DNA of 64,000 nt from Vibrio jasicida CAIM 1864 = LMG 25398 (lineage in GTDB: Bacteria > Pseudomonadota > Gammaproteobacteria > Enterobacterales > Vibrionaceae), in NCBI RefSeq assembly GCF_000400365.1, contig NZ_BAOG01000014.1, positions 124,001-188,000 on the forward strand, in the 5' to 3' direction. Under the pieces are notes generated by a model. It was not told the origin of the DNA and searched no databases. It saw only the letters and a program-made list of their open reading frames with translations. A program made the translations under genes and the position numbers. The number at the start of each line of letters is the position of its first letter. The stretch's first letter is position 1. This document shows, in pieces, positions 9,212-20,100 of the stretch.

Positions 9212-9802
9212 TTAAGACAATGCGCTCATCAGTTCTTCTCGGCGAGACTGAGGGACGACGCTCCAATGGGTGCCGTTGATTGCACCTTCTAACGCCCACA
9301 ACAACTCAAGGCTTACCGTAGAGGCATGCGTATCTTGGATTGCTTTGTATGCGCTTAAGGCACCTTCTTCTTCTAATTGCTCGACAGAGTCGATGCCTGC
9401 TTTCTTCAACATACGTTCAGTTGCTAGGCGTAGATTTGGAAGGTCTTTCAATCGATTAGGCTTGGTGCTCGCTTGCTGTTTTTTTTCTTGCTTAGCAGTC
9501 TCAAGAGATTGCTTTGCAACATCAATCAAGCGATCCGTTGAATCCCATAGATCATCAGAAATAGCATAGTATTTCGTGACCACTGGGAAACCACGTTTCT
9601 TGTAGACGTACGGTTTTAGTCCTTGAGTCTCGAAGTCAGATGAAGTTTGTTGGTCTGCTCGAATATGAAGTTGATTGTTTACAACTAGTGCGAACATCGT
9701 TTCATCGGCGAAAAGCCCGAAGCCACCAAACATTGAGCGCGACTTGATAGTACCAAGTGCCTCAAACAGCTTCATTGAGTCTTTGAGTATCGGTTTATCC
9801 AT
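9212..9802 (-). CDS. tfoY: TfoX/Sxy family regulator, TfoY type
   Basis: 196-residue protein with the N-terminal TfoX domain ([42 protein letters not shown]) and the C-terminal helix-hairpin domain ([38 protein letters not shown]). Vibrios have two paralogues: TfoX, which controls chitin-induced competence, and TfoY, which controls motility and type VI secretion. I call this TfoY because the upstream region holds a class I c-di-GMP riboswitch and purR is the next gene, as at V. cholerae VC1722/VC1721. About 115 bases separate aptamer and ATG. No strong Shine-Dalgarno is visible, only GAGAT about 9 bases upstream, consistent with translation being weak or controlled. Confidence 0.93.
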   Translation of the reverse strand: MDKPILKDSMKLFEALGTIKSRSMFGGFGLFADETMFALVVNNQLHIRADQQTSSDFETQGLKPYVYKKRGFPVVTKYYAISDDLWDSTDRLIDVAKQSLETAKQEKKQQASTKPNRLKDLPNLRLATERMLKKAGIDSVEQLEEEGALSAYKAIQDTHASTVSLELLWALEGAINGTHWSVVPQSRREELMSALS

Positions 9803-9916
9803 GATGTGTTATCTCGGTGTAATTAATATTACGCCACCAAAAATCAGGTCCGAGAGATTAGCAAATGCATGCAGACACAATGTCATTAAAGGGTAAACTC
9901 ACTTAATGCATATTTG

Positions 9917-10008
9917 CCATCGGTAACCCCGCTACCTTCCATCTAATAAGATGGTTCAGGCCGGAGGCTTTGCGTCCCACCCTTTCGAATGGTTTGCCCT
10001 GTGCGTGA
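9917..10008 (-). promoter_or_regulatory. Cyclic di-GMP-I (GEMM-I) riboswitch aptamer, Vc2 type
   Basis: The minus strand reads CACGCACAGGGCAAACC, then ATTCGAAAGGGTGGGACG, then CAAAGCCTCCGGCC, and ends GGTAGCGGGGTTACCGATGG. This is nearly base for base the V. cholerae Vc2 aptamer known from crystal structures. The GAAA tetraloop, its receptor flanks (CCTGAACC and GGAAGG) and the conserved purine-rich core are all present. The P3 loop (ATCTTATTAGAT) differs in sequence but pairs. The downstream gene is tfoY. No U-tract terminator is seen between aptamer and ATG, so control of translation is more likely than attenuation. In V. cholerae, bound c-di-GMP is reported to lower TfoY. Confidence 0.96.
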
Positions 10009-10244
10009 CACTTTGAGAATACTTCGTATATTGAATTAACATCACGTTTCAAACATGAAAGTGTGATCTTGGTTCAGTTAATAGTGATTTTTTGATGTGT
10101 TTGGTTTCATATTTGGGAACGGTCCCTTGTCATACAAAAGGTTGACGTAGGAAATGGACTACGCCCAATTAAAACAGCAACTTATCTAAATTAGGGGAGG
10201 TATTTATATTCTGAAATGTTTTTGGAATGTTATTTTTAGGCAAT

Positions 10245-10269
10245 AAAAAAGCGCCCTTACGAGCGCTTT
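10245..10269 (-). terminator. purR terminator
   Basis: AAAGCGC (10248-10254) pairs with GCGCTTT (10263-10269). The left A run gives a T run on the minus strand just downstream of the purR stop. Confidence 0.8.
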
Positions 10270-10287
10270 ATAAAACTTCGGTGCCGC

Positions 10288-11292
10288 TTAGTTCAGTTTC
10301 TTAACTGTGTTGCGAACAACAATTTCTGGCTGCATTTCGAAAATGCGTTTTTCATGTTCTTTGTCTTTGATGCGTTCTAGCAAAATTTCAAAGGCATTCT
10401 TACCAACACGACGTTTTGGCTGGTGGATAGTCGTTAGCGGTGGCGAGAAGTACTCTGCTAGCTCGATGTTGTCGTAACCAATGACAGAGATATCTTCTGG
10501 TACTTTGATGCCGTTTTGCTGCAAGCGACTCATCAAACCAAGCGCCATGGTATCGTTAAAACAGAAAACGGCAGTCGGGCGTTTGTCCATTGCTGTGATG
10601 TTGTCAGCAGCAAGTACGGCAGTATCACACTCAAAGTTACCTTCAAGTACCCAATCTTCATTTACTGCTAAGTTTGCTTCTGCCATTGCGCGGCGGTAAC
10701 CTGCAATGCGTTCTTGGCACGCGGCTTTTTCGAAGTGACCGCTCAAACAAGCAATATCAGTGTGACCATTGTCGATCAGATATTTTGTTGCGATGTAGCC
10801 ACCTTCTTCAGAGTTATCAATGATCTTGTCAGCTTGCGAACTCTCTGGACCCCAGTCCATCACCACTTTCGGGATATCTGAATGACGGTCAAGCATCTCT
10901 TTTAGCTCTTCCGTTAAGTCAGAACACATCACTAAAATGCCATCTACACGTTTCTCCGCTAGCATGCGAATGTAGTCACGTTGCTTTTCGTAGATACCGC
11001 CAGTATTACATAGGATCAGCGTGTAACCTTGACGGTAACAATAGCTCTCAACGCCGTCGATAACTTCTGAGAAGAAAAGGTTAGTCGATTGCGTTACCAA
11101 CATACCGATAGTGCGAGTTGAGTTACACTTCAAGCTACGTGCAACTGCACTTGGCGCGTAATTTAGTTCATCAACCGCTTTCATTACTTTTTCTTGGGTT
11201 GCTTCAGCAACAAAACGCGTTTTGTTGATTACGTGCGAAACTGTTGTGGTAGAAACGCCGGCTAAGCGAGCAACGTCTTTTATAGTGGCCAT
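10288..11292 (-). CDS. purR: HTH-type purine repressor PurR (LacI family)
   Basis: 334-residue LacI-family repressor of purine biosynthesis; the corepressors are hypoxanthine and guanine in the family. The helix-turn-helix is at residues 2-25 ([31 protein letters not shown]) and the hinge helix follows at SAVARSLK. The periplasmic-binding-protein-like effector domain starts at [19 protein letters not shown]. The frame is open 33 codons further upstream, but [12 protein letters not shown] is the family N-terminus and has AGGA 9 bases before it, so the start is 11292. A PUR-box-like site overlaps a good promoter about 270 bp upstream, suggesting autoregulation, as in E. coli. Confidence 0.95.
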   Translation of the reverse strand: MATIKDVARLAGVSTTTVSHVINKTRFVAEATQEKVMKAVDELNYAPSAVARSLKCNSTRTIGMLVTQSTNLFFSEVIDGVESYCYRQGYTLILCNTGGIYEKQRDYIRMLAEKRVDGILVMCSDLTEELKEMLDRHSDIPKVVMDWGPESSQADKIIDNSEEGGYIATKYLIDNGHTDIACLSGHFEKAACQERIAGYRRAMAEANLAVNEDWVLEGNFECDTAVLAADNITAMDKRPTAVFCFNDTMALGLMSRLQQNGIKVPEDISVIGYDNIELAEYFSPPLTTIHQPKRRVGKNAFEILLERIKDKEHEKRIFEMQPEIVVRNTVKKLN

Positions 11293-11507
11293 AAATGATG
11301 TCCTGTATCGAGCTACTGAATACCGTAGTGAATACAACCTTACGCTTAGTATGTTGCGCGAATTGAACCATATCTGAAGTTTAAGGTTCAATTAATTAGG
11401 CAGCGGTTGTTCCGAAATCGGTATAAAAAGGTTTGTAGCAACATTTGTTGCTGAATCTCATGTTCCTTACTTATATAAGTGAGGAATTGGTCAGCAATCT
11501 TGTTAAT

Positions 11508-11539
11508 AAAACACAAAAACCGCCATATTTCAGCGGTTT
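11508..11539 (-). terminator. Terminator-like hairpin in the purR upstream region
   Basis: On the minus strand AAACCGC-TGAAATATG-GCGGTTT is followed by TTGTGTTTT. It lies about 25-50 bases downstream of the candidate promoter at 11573-11601 and upstream of purR, so it would stop or attenuate that transcript. Confidence 0.5.
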
Positions 11540-11552
11540 ACATATAAGTCGT

Positions 11553-11568
11553 ATTTAATCGTTTGCGC
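11553..11568 (-). promoter_or_regulatory. PurR-like operator, candidate autoregulatory site
   Basis: The minus strand reads GCGCAAACGATTAAAT, sharing CGCAAACGATT with the site upstream of glgC and differing from the PUR consensus at the first base, the central base and the conserved C. It covers the expected start point of the promoter at 11573-11601, a position that would give repression. Confidence 0.45.
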
Positions 11569-11572
11569 TCAC

Positions 11573-11601
11573 ATTTTAGACTGATGTGGGCACACTAGCA
11601 A
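11573..11601 (-). promoter_or_regulatory. Sigma70-like promoter upstream of purR
   Basis: Minus strand -35 TTGCTA (11601-11596), 17-bp spacer, -10 TAAAAT (11578-11573). Expected start about 11566, inside the PUR-like box. It could drive purR with a long leader or a short RNA ending at the hairpin 11508-11539. The whole 11293-11690 stretch has no credible ORF. Confidence 0.5.
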
Positions 11602-11689
11602 TATTTTCAGCAGGTGTTTTGCGCTATTGAGGTCACATTTTAACTGCTAAATGGAAAGGGCTTCTATGTGCTAGATTAAAAATTAACGA

Positions 11690-11720
11690 ATAAAATAGGG
11701 AGCCCGCTTGCGAGCTCCCT
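11690..11720 (-). terminator. torD terminator
   Basis: GGGAGC (11698-11703) pairs with GCTCCC (11714-11719). On the minus strand it is followed by TATTTTATTCG. It lies 15 bases after the torD stop. Confidence 0.75.
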
Positions 11721-11734
11721 GAAATTGGCGGCAA

Positions 11735-12382
11735 TTATTCACCAAGAAGGTAGGTGCTGTCCAGTTTACAAAATGCAATTAATAGTTGCGCAACGCTTAC
11801 ATAGAAACCAAATTCGTCGAATTGCTTACATTTCGCAGCAAACTGTGGCAACCAAGACATAAGATGCTTTTGGATTAAGTCGTTCTGTTTCTCGAACGCT
11901 TCTTCCATGTGTTTGTCTTGTTCTAATTCGTTAGAACGAATGATCATGTTACCTAAGAAGTCTAGTTCAACCGCTAAGTGATCCGCTGGCTCTTTCAGGT
12001 TCTCATCAACCTGAACACCAAAATCGGCCATCAGTTTTTCCATCTCTTCTGCTGGCTTGTCATTTAAAAGACCAGATTCACCGATGTACATAGATGCGTA
12101 AGGCAGTGCACCGTGCTTTTCTGTTTTCAGGAAAAGCTCGCAAAAGTCTGCAGCCAATTCAAGTTGCGCGTCTTCACGATCGTGTAGGCGGTTAAGTGCA
12201 TCAACAAGGGTATCCACAGCTGGTTTTAATGACTCATTTTCACCAAGGCCAGCCAAAAAGCTTCGAATTTCAACACTGTGGTAGCTTTCTAGTTCTTTCT
12301 CTGTCAGTTCTTTTGCGAACAGGCTAGAAAACCACCAATAGATTTCTGCGCGTTTCTCGTTAAAAGCTTTCACTTCTTGCAT
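11735..12382 (-). CDS. torD: TorD chaperone for TMAO reductase maturation
   Basis: 215-residue all-helical cytoplasmic chaperone of the TorD/DmsD family, which binds the apo form of molybdopterin TMAO reductase (TorA) before Tat export. Family motifs are [40 protein letters not shown] and [23 protein letters not shown] 6 bases upstream supports the start. It is divergent from torR with 233 bp between; the torCA structural genes and the torS sensor are not in this window. Own terminator at 11690-11720. Confidence 0.93.
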   Translation of the reverse strand: MQEVKAFNEKRAEIYWWFSSLFAKELTEKELESYHSVEIRSFLAGLGENESLKPAVDTLVDALNRLHDREDAQLELAADFCELFLKTEKHGALPYASMYIGESGLLNDKPAEEMEKLMADFGVQVDENLKEPADHLAVELDFLGNMIIRSNELEQDKHMEEAFEKQNDLIQKHLMSWLPQFAAKCKQFDEFGFYVSVAQLLIAFCKLDSTYLLGE

Positions 12383-12615
12383 TTTTTTGCTCCTGAATGG
12401 TTATCCCCTAAGTGTAAACAATTAAGATGAATAGCAGTAACTATAATTGTTATCCATTATGGGAAAATGTGCCGGTTTATGAATGGCTGTAAATAAGCTT
12501 GCTTTGAATCAATAAAATCGCAAAATCTTGCTTTTTAATGTATCTATGACTAGAAATGTTACTAGTTATGAATAGAATACGTCTTGGAAAATAAAAAAGA
12601 CAGAAAGTGGTGTAA

Positions 12616-13329
12616 ATGAGCTATCACGTATTAGTCGTAGAAGATGATGTTGTAACTCGTAGTAAGCTTGCGGGCTACTTCCAAAATGAAGGCTACAAAG
12701 TCAGTGAAGCAGAAAGCGGTGCTGAAATGCGCGAAGTGCTTCAAGGTGGTGATGTGGACCTTATCATGCTGGATATTAACCTGCCCGGTGAAGACGGTCT
12801 TATGCTTACGCGTGAATTACGCAGCCAATCAGATATCGGCATCATATTAGTGACAGGACGCACGGATAGCATTGACAAAATCGTTGGCCTAGAAATGGGT
12901 GCAGACGATTATGTGACAAAGCCTTTTGAACTAAGGGAATTATTGGTTCGCGTTAAGAACTTGCTGTGGCGCATTTCTGCAGCTCGCAATGGTTCACAAA
13001 AAATCGCGAACGATACTAATGAAGAACACATTGTACGTTTCGGTGAGTGGACGTTTGATATTCAACGTCGTGCTCTTAGCCGTAATGGTGAACCAGTGAA
13101 ACTAACCAAAGCGGAATATGAGCTATTGGTGGCACTGTCTTCGTACCCAAATCAGGTACTAAGCCGCGAGCGTATTTTGAATATGATCAGCCACCGAGTG
13201 GATGCGCCAAACGATCGTACTATCGACGTACTGATTCGACGCATGCGCGCTAAGATGGAGTTTGATCCGAAGAACCCACAAATCTTTGTGACGGTTCATG
13301 GTGAAGGCTACATGTTCGCGGGTGACTAA
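12616..13329 (+). CDS. torR: OmpR-family response regulator TorR
   Basis: 237-residue two-component regulator. The receiver domain has the acidic pocket VEDD at 8-11, phosphorylation site D53 in IMLDINLPGEDGL, T at about 80 in LVTGR, and K in VTKPFELREL near 103. The winged-helix DNA-binding domain covers about 140-235 (LTKAEYELLVALSSYPNQVLSRERIL; DRTIDVLIRRMRAKME). It is assigned as TorR from overall similarity and because it is divergent from torD, the arrangement known from V. cholerae. No sensor kinase adjoins it. Other OmpR-family members are similar, so the symbol is slightly less secure than the family. Confidence 0.88.
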   Translation: MSYHVLVVEDDVVTRSKLAGYFQNEGYKVSEAESGAEMREVLQGGDVDLIMLDINLPGEDGLMLTRELRSQSDIGIILVTGRTDSIDKIVGLEMGADDYVTKPFELRELLVRVKNLLWRISAARNGSQKIANDTNEEHIVRFGEWTFDIQRRALSRNGEPVKLTKAEYELLVALSSYPNQVLSRERILNMISHRVDAPNDRTIDVLIRRMRAKMEFDPKNPQIFVTVHGEGYMFAGD

Positions 13330-13346
13330 TTCATAGCGACAAAGAA

Positions 13347-13373
13347 AAAGGAGAGCATAGGCTCTCCTTTTTT
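13347..13373. terminator. Bidirectional terminator between torR and elyC-like gene
   Basis: AAAGGAGAG/CTCTCCTTT hairpin (13347-13369), T run to 13373 on the right and A-rich sequence on the left. Confidence 0.85.
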
Positions 13374-13430
13374 GTGTCTGCAATTTTGCAATTTAGCGAT
13401 GATGGACTTCATCTGCGATTGGTAAGCCTT

Positions 13431-14237
13431 CTATGGCTGCGCCACTTCAGGATCTTCAACTTCAACCATCGGTGTTTGACCTACGTTATCACGCAGTTTT
13501 TGCCATAACCCGCCAAGGTATTCATGCCAATACAGCTCAGTTTGCTCTAAGTAGCGAGCTTTTGGCGCGTACTTTTGCCAAGGTTGTTCGATATCATCAA
13601 TCGCCATGAAGTTCGTTGGCGCTGGGATTGGCTTAATGCCCGCTGCGTTGAATTCATAAAGAGCACGCTTCATGTGACTGGCTGAAGTCACTAAAACAAT
13701 GTCTTTCTGCTTAACAAACGCGGCAGCTTGGCGTGCTTCTTCCCAAGTATCTTTGGCATCCTCTAATAAAATAATATCGGATTTTGCGACACCTAGGGAA
13801 AGCGCTACGTTTGCCATCATACGAGCATGGCTGATTTCAGAGCCACCTGCGTAACCGGAAAGGATTAACTTCGCACCTGGGTACATACGCAAAATACGAA
13901 TACCCTCAGTTAAACGCATTAAAGCGGTACGGCTCAGTTGAGACGTTGGTGGTATTTCATCATCTACCACGTGTCCATTACCAAGAACCATAACGTAGTC
14001 CACAGTGCCAGAAACCGGCAAAAACGCTTTGTACTCGCGTTCTAGAGGCATAAGAAGCTTGGTTGAAACGGGTTGGAAGGCAACAAGGAAGATGCCAACA
14101 AAAGAGAAAAGAACAACAAAGCAGCCAGTTTTACGTTTAGTGGTAAAACTGATGAGAGCAAGACCTAACAAGCCTATCAGTAGCAATGCTGGTAATGGCA
14201 TCAGCAAGGCTGACATTACTTTTTTCAGCTCAAACAT
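13431..14237 (-). CDS. elyC: ElyC/SanA/YdcF family membrane protein (DUF218)
   Basis: 268-residue inner-membrane protein. Two N-terminal hydrophobic segments (about 10-31 and 36-56) precede a DUF218 domain with YVMVLGNGHVVDDEIPPTSQLSRTALMRLTEGIRIL, AKLILSGYAGGSEISHA and VLVTSASHMKRALYEFNAAGI. E. coli ElyC (YcbC) affects envelope biogenesis, with peptidoglycan defects in the mutant at low temperature. In E. coli ycbC lies just upstream of smtA/cmoM-mukFEB, and that neighbourhood is kept here, though the gene is divergent. The proline-rich C-terminal tail is variable. Confidence 0.85.
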   Translation of the reverse strand: MFELKKVMSALLMPLPALLLIGLLGLALISFTTKRKTGCFVVLFSFVGIFLVAFQPVSTKLLMPLEREYKAFLPVSGTVDYVMVLGNGHVVDDEIPPTSQLSRTALMRLTEGIRILRMYPGAKLILSGYAGGSEISHARMMANVALSLGVAKSDIILLEDAKDTWEEARQAAAFVKQKDIVLVTSASHMKRALYEFNAAGIKPIPAPTNFMAIDDIEQPWQKYAPKARYLEQTELYWHEYLGGLWQKLRDNVGQTPMVEVEDPEVAQP

Positions 14238-14351
14238 ACATAAATAGTCCGAAAAAACATCAATTGATAATAAAAATGAGGATAACCCTCTTTATTCCTG
14301 CTTTCCTTGTGCCAGAATAGCGGCACAATCCGTTATGATAACTCAGCAGAA

Positions 14352-15143
14352 GTGACAGAAGACCGCAATTTCGACGATATCGCCCACAAATTTGCAAAAA
14401 ATATTTACGGCTCCGATAAAGGGGAGATCCGCCAAATCATTGTGTGGGAAGATTTTCTACAGATTCTAAGTGAATTAGACGCCGACCATCAAGCCCTCCA
14501 AGTACTTGATGCCGGAGGTGGCTTAGCACAATTGTCGCAAAAGCTTGCTAAGCTCGGACATCACGTCGCTTTATGTGATCTATCTTCGGAAATGCTGCAA
14601 CTAGCGAAACAGGATATTGAAAAAAACGGTTTGCTTGAGCAGTATCGCCTGATTCATTCACCTGTTCAATCCATTGGCGAGCATATGGACGCGCAGGTGG
14701 ATCTTGTCATGTTCCATGCTGTGATGGAGTGGCTCGTTGATCCAAAAGCGGCACTCGAAACGGTATTGGAGCAGGTCAAACCGGGGGGCATTGCATCGGT
14801 TATGTTCTATAACCACCACGGCTTAGTCTATAAAAATGTGGTTTGTGGCAACATTCCTCATATTTTAGACGGCATGCCTCATCGGAAAAGATTTAAACTA
14901 CAGCCACAAAAAGGCCTAAAACCCGAAGAGGTCTATCAATGGATAGAAGATTCTGGTTTTAGTATTTGTGGTAAATCTGGTATTCGTTCCTTTAGTGATT
15001 ACATAGGTAATATGGAATACATGGGCGATTACGAGTTTGAAGATGTGTTGGCGCTAGAAAAACAACTTTGTCGACAAGAGCCATACCTCTCATTAGGCCG
15101 CTATATCCACGTGTGGGCTAAGAAGAACGATAAACAGGAATAA
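14352..15143 (+). CDS. cmoM: tRNA 5-carboxymethoxyuridine methyltransferase CmoM
   Basis: 263-residue class I SAM methyltransferase, formerly SmtA, that methylates cmo5U34 of certain tRNAs to mcmo5U. The SAM motif [30 protein letters not shown] and [12 protein letters not shown] are visible. The start is taken as GTG 14352, giving [20 protein letters not shown]. That matches E. coli [19 protein letters not shown] and the family length of 261. The frame is open to ATG 14307 but that would add 15 unconserved residues. It is followed after 2 bases by mukF, so it heads the cmoM-mukFEB operon. CmoA and CmoB of the same pathway are encoded at 31.6-33.4 kb. Confidence 0.92.
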   Translation: MTEDRNFDDIAHKFAKNIYGSDKGEIRQIIVWEDFLQILSELDADHQALQVLDAGGGLAQLSQKLAKLGHHVALCDLSSEMLQLAKQDIEKNGLLEQYRLIHSPVQSIGEHMDAQVDLVMFHAVMEWLVDPKAALETVLEQVKPGGIASVMFYNHHGLVYKNVVCGNIPHILDGMPHRKRFKLQPQKGLKPEEVYQWIEDSGFSICGKSGIRSFSDYIGNMEYMGDYEFEDVLALEKQLCRQEPYLSLGRYIHVWAKKNDKQE

Positions 15144-15145
15144 CG

Positions 15146-16483
15146 ATGAGTGAGATGACTCTCAATGCTGCAGAGCAACCAATCGATGAGTTGGTTGGCT
15201 GGGTTAAGCAGCACGATTTCTCGTTGAACCTGACCACTGAGCGACTGGCGTTTTTGATTGCCATCGCCGTACTAAGTAATGAAAGGTTCGATGAAGAATT
15301 GGGTGAAGGTGAATTGCACGACGCATTTGCCATCGTCACTCGACTATTTGATGAGACGGGCGAAGCTTCGGCTTTCCGCGCGAATAATGCCATCAACGAG
15401 ATGGTTAAGCAGCGTCTTATGAGCCGTTTTGTCAGTGAGATTACTGACGGAGCGAGCATTTACCGCTTGTCGCCATTAGCGATAGGAATCACCGACTACT
15501 ACGTGCGTCATCGCGAGTTCTCGAAACTGCGTCTTTCTATTCAGCTATCGATGGTAGCGGATGAAATGGCAAAAGCGATTGAAGCAGCACAAAAAGGTGG
15601 TACTCCGGGCCACTGGAAGAAAAACGTTTACGGGATTTTGAAATATTCTGTAGGCGAAATCTTCGATCAAATCGACCTTAACCAACGTGTGATGGATGAG
15701 CAGCAACAGTCTGTGAAACAACAGATTGCAGACCTGCTTAACAAAGACTGGCGTGAAGCGATCAACAACTGTGAAGCGCTACTGTCAGAAACCTCCAGCA
15801 CGTTGCGTGAACTTCAAGATACGCTGCAAGCTGCCAGTGATGAACTGCAAACTCAGATCCTAGATATCCAAGAGATCGTCTACGGTGACCCTGAACTTGA
15901 ATTCATCGATGAAGCGTTGTTTGGTCTGCAAATGAAGCTAGACCGAATTACCAGCTGGGGCCAGCAAGCGATCGACCTTTGGATTGGTTATGACCGACAC
16001 GTGCACAAGTTCATCCGTACCGCTATCGATATGGATAAGAACCGAGCATTTAGCTCGCGTTTGCGTCAATCCATGAAAGATTACTTCGATATGCCTTGGT
16101 ATCTGACTTATGCAGATGCGGAAAGGCTTTCTGACCTTCGTGACGAAGCTTTGGTACTGCGTGATGACGAAGTCACTGGCCAAGTTCCGATGGAAGTGGA
16201 ATACGAAGAGTTTCAACAAGTCAATGATGAGTTGGCAGAGCGAATTGGTGACATGCTGAAAGCGCATAAAGATCAAGGCACACCAATCGACTTGAGCGTG
16301 GTTCTGCGAGATTACCTTGCACAGCACCCATATACTCATCACTTTGATTTAGCTCGCATTGTCGTTGATCAGGCGGTTCGTCTGGGTTATTCAGAATCCG
16401 ACTATCAAGCCATTCAGCCAGACTGGAAAGCAATCAACGAATTTGGGGCAAAGGTACAAGCGAATGTCATCGACCGATACTAA
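15146..16483 (+). CDS. mukF: Chromosome partition protein MukF (kleisin)
   Basis: 445-residue kleisin of the MukBEF condensin, which bridges MukB heads and binds MukE. The start [52 protein letters not shown] corresponds to the N-terminal winged helix. The middle is helical and coiled-coil rich ([43 protein letters not shown]), and the C-terminal winged helix contacts MukB. E. coli MukF is 440 residues. AGGA 6 bases before the ATG supports the start, 2 bases after cmoM. It overlaps mukE by 20 bases. Confidence 0.97.
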   Translation: MSEMTLNAAEQPIDELVGWVKQHDFSLNLTTERLAFLIAIAVLSNERFDEELGEGELHDAFAIVTRLFDETGEASAFRANNAINEMVKQRLMSRFVSEITDGASIYRLSPLAIGITDYYVRHREFSKLRLSIQLSMVADEMAKAIEAAQKGGTPGHWKKNVYGILKYSVGEIFDQIDLNQRVMDEQQQSVKQQIADLLNKDWREAINNCEALLSETSSTLRELQDTLQAASDELQTQILDIQEIVYGDPELEFIDEALFGLQMKLDRITSWGQQAIDLWIGYDRHVHKFIRTAIDMDKNRAFSSRLRQSMKDYFDMPWYLTYADAERLSDLRDEALVLRDDEVTGQVPMEVEYEEFQQVNDELAERIGDMLKAHKDQGTPIDLSVVLRDYLAQHPYTHHFDLARIVVDQAVRLGYSESDYQAIQPDWKAINEFGAKVQANVIDRY

Positions 16484-17189
16484 TGAATACATGTCAGATA
16501 ATCTGGCAAAAGCAATTTCTAACCCTCTGTTCCCAGCGCTAGATAGCATGCTTCGAGCAGGGCGCCATGTTTCAAGTGAAGATCTAGACAACCACGCGTT
16601 GTTGTCGGATTTCGAACTTGAGCTTTCTTCTTTTTACCAGCGTTACAACACCGAATTGGTGAAAGCGCCAGAAGGTTTCTTCTACCTTCGCCCACGTTCT
16701 ACTTCTTTGATTGGTCGTAGTGTCCTTTCTGAGCTGGATATGCTGGTGGGTAAGGTACTGTGTTTCCTTTACCTAAGCCCGGAGCGTCTTGCGCACGAAG
16801 GCATCTTCACTAACCAAGAGTTATACGACGAACTGCTTGCACTAGCAGATGAAAACAAGCTGATGAAGCTAGTGACGAACCGCGCAACCGGTTCTGACCT
16901 TGATAAAGAAAAGCTGTTTGAAAAAGTACGTACGTCACTTCGTCGTCTGCGCCGCCTAGGCATGATCATCAACATCGGTGAAACGGGTAAATTCAGCATC
17001 AGCGAAGCGGTATTCCGTTTTGGTGCTGATGTACGTGTTGGCGATGATGTGCGTGAAGCACAGTTGCGTCTGATCCGTGATGGTGAAGCGGTAGTGCACA
17101 CTAAAGAACCAAGTCAAGGCAGCCTATTGTCTGAAGAAGAACAAGACGACCAAGCCCAAGAAGAAATTAAAGAAGAGGGTGAAGCATGA
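16464..17189 (+). CDS. mukE: Chromosome partition protein MukE
   Basis: 241-residue dimeric winged-helix protein that, with MukF, regulates MukB in the condensin complex. The block [43 protein letters not shown] and [43 protein letters not shown] matches E. coli MukE closely, and the acidic tail is also shared. The frame is open 35 codons upstream inside mukF, but MSST at 16464 is the family start. It overlaps mukF by 20 bases and mukB by 4 (ATGA). Confidence 0.97.
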   Translation: MSSTDTNEYMSDNLAKAISNPLFPALDSMLRAGRHVSSEDLDNHALLSDFELELSSFYQRYNTELVKAPEGFFYLRPRSTSLIGRSVLSELDMLVGKVLCFLYLSPERLAHEGIFTNQELYDELLALADENKLMKLVTNRATGSDLDKEKLFEKVRTSLRRLRRLGMIINIGETGKFSISEAVFRFGADVRVGDDVREAQLRLIRDGEAVVHTKEPSQGSLLSEEEQDDQAQEEIKEEGEA

Positions 17190-20100
17190 GCATGATTGAA
17201 CGCGGTAAATACCAATCGCTGACCATGGTCAACTGGAACGGCTTCTTTGCCCGTACGTTTGACATCGATGGTCTGGTCACCACGCTATCAGGTGGTAATG
17301 GTGCAGGTAAATCAACCACTATGGCGGCATTCATCACCGCACTGATTCCTGACCAAACGCTACTGCACTTCCGTAACACGACAGAAGCAGGCAGCAGCCA
17401 GTCGTCTCGCGACAAAGGTTTGTACGGTAAGCTACAACCGGGCGCGTGTTACGCGGCGCTGGACGTGGTGAACTCACGTAACCAACGTCTATTGTTCGCA
17501 GTAAAACTGCAGCAAGTTGCGGGTCGTGATAAGAAAGTAGACATCAAACCGTTTGTTATCCAAGGTCTTCCAAGTCATGTGAAACCAACGGATATCTTGG
17601 TTGAAAGCGTATCTGCGACTCAAGCTCGTGTACGTCAAATCAACGAAGTAAAAGAATCGATCGCCGAGTTTGAGGGCGTTCAATTCAAAGCGTTCTCTTC
17701 TATTGTGGATTACCACGCGCAAATGTTTGAATTCGGTGTGATTCCGAAGAAACTGCGTAACTCTGGTGACCGTTCTAAATTCTACCGCCTGATCGAAGCA
17801 TCGCTTTACGGTGGTATCTCAAGTGCAATTACACGCTCGCTACGTGATTACCTTCTGCCACAAAACGGCGGCGTGAAGAAAGCGTTCCAAGATATGGAAT
17901 CGGCGCTGCGTGAAAACCGCATGACACTAGAAGCGATCAAAACCACGCAAGCCGACCGTGACTTGTTCAAACACTTGATCACAGAGTCGACTAACTACGT
18001 AGCCGCGGACTACATGCGTCACGCGAACGATCGTCGCAATAAGCTGGATAAAACGCTGTCATTGCGTTCAGAGCTGTTCGGTTCTCGTGAAACTCTCGTT
18101 GAGCAAAACAACCTGCTTAACCGTGTTCAAGAAGAGCTAGAACTGTTGATCGAGTCGGAATCTGCGCTAGAGCAGGATTACCAAGCTGCTTCTGATCACT
18201 TGCAATTGGTGCAAAACGCACTGCGTCAGCAAGAGAAGATCGAACGCTACCAAGAAGATCTTGAAGAGCTGAGTGAGCGTCTTGAAGAACAGATGATGGT
18301 CGTGGAAGAAGCGCAAGAACGCGTGATGATGGTAGAAGAACAAGCAACCGTTGCGGAAGAAGAGGTGGACAGCCTTAAGACGCAACTAGCGGACTACCAA
18401 CAAGCACTCGACGTTCAGCAAACTCGCGCCCTTCAATACCAACAAGCGGTTCAAGCGCTGGAAAAAGCGAAGCAACTACTTGGCGATGACAGCCTAACGG
18501 CAGAATCGGCGCAAGCGCTTGTCTCTGAGCTTAAGAGCAAAGAATCAGATAGCACTAACGCGTTGCTATCGGTTAAGCACAAACTGGACATGTCTTCTGC
18601 AGCAGCAGAGCAGTTCGAAACCGCGCTTAAACTGGTACAAAGCATCGTTGGTCAAGTTGAGCGTAAAGACGCGTCTGAACATGCGAAAACCGCAATTGCG
18701 AAAGCGCGTGAATCTCAGCAAGTCGCGCAAAACGAACAACAATGGCGTGCACAGCACCGTGACCTTGAGCGTAGCCTTAACCAGCAACGTCAAGCACGTG
18801 AGCTCGTTAACGAATACCAAAAGCAGTTCCATGTTGAACTGACTGACGAAATCACGTTTGAGCAAGAGCGTGAACGTCATGCGATGCAAATCGACTCACT
18901 TGAAATGACGCAGGAAGACGTGCGTGAGCAACGCAGCGAACAGCGTCGTCTAGAGCAAGATGCAGCAGCGGAAATCAACAAGCTAGAAGCCATTGCTCCA
19001 ACGTGGATTGCAGCGAACGATGCGCTAGAAAAACTGCGTGAGCAAAGTGGCGCTGAGCTAGAAGATAGCCAGTCAGTCATGAGCCAAATGCAAGTGGTGC
19101 TTGAGCAAGAGAAAACCCTTTCTCTGGCAAAAGACAAACTGGCAGAGCGTCGCAGTCAGCTTGATACCGAGATTGAGCGTCTTGCTTCTCCTGGTGGTTC
19201 AAACGACCCTCGCCTGAAAGGTTTGGCAGATACTCTAGGCGGCGTATTGCTGTCAGAGATCTATGATGACATCACTATTGATGACGCGCCTTACTTCAGT
19301 GCGATGTACGGTCCGGCTCGTCACGCTATCGTTGTTTCTGACCTATCTGGTATCGAAGAGAAACTGGTAGAGCTAGACGACTGTCCAGAAGACTTGTACA
19401 TCATTGAAGGTGACATCGATGCCTTTGATGACAGCTCATTCGACGCAGAAGAGTTAGAAGGCGCGGTTTGTGTTCGCATGAACGATCGCCAAATGCGTTA
19501 CTCTCGCTTGCCTGAAATCCCACTGTTTGGCCGTGCAGCACGTGAGCAACGTTTAGAGCTACTACGCAATGAACGTGAAGAAGTTGTTGAGAAGCACGCG
19601 AAAGCAGCATTCGATTCGCAAAAAATGCAGCGTCTGTTCCAAGCGTTCAACCAGTTCGTGGCAAGCCACATTCAAGTAGCATTCGAAGCTGACCCAGAGC
19701 AAACGCTGGCAACCATTCGCGACAAGCGTAACCAAATCGCTCGCGTACTGGCTGATCTGGATGCGAAAGAGCAACAACAACGTTCTCAGCTTCAAACCAG
19801 CAAGCAAGCGTTGTCTTCTCTAGACAAGCTAGCACCAAACATGGCGCTGATTGAAGATGAGTCGCTGCAAGCACGCTTTGATGAGTTGGAAGAGAAAATC
19901 GCCCAGCTTTCAGAAGCAAAAGCTTTCCTAAATAACCACGCGAAAGCGGTGGCGGAACTGGAAAAAGTCGCAGTTGCCCTAGACGCTGACCCAGAGCAAT
20001 TCGATGCGCTAGAAGCGGAATACAAAGCGGCAGACCAACAGCTGCAAGATCTTAAGAAGCAAATCTTTGCACTCTCAGATCTCGTTGAACGTCGTCACTA

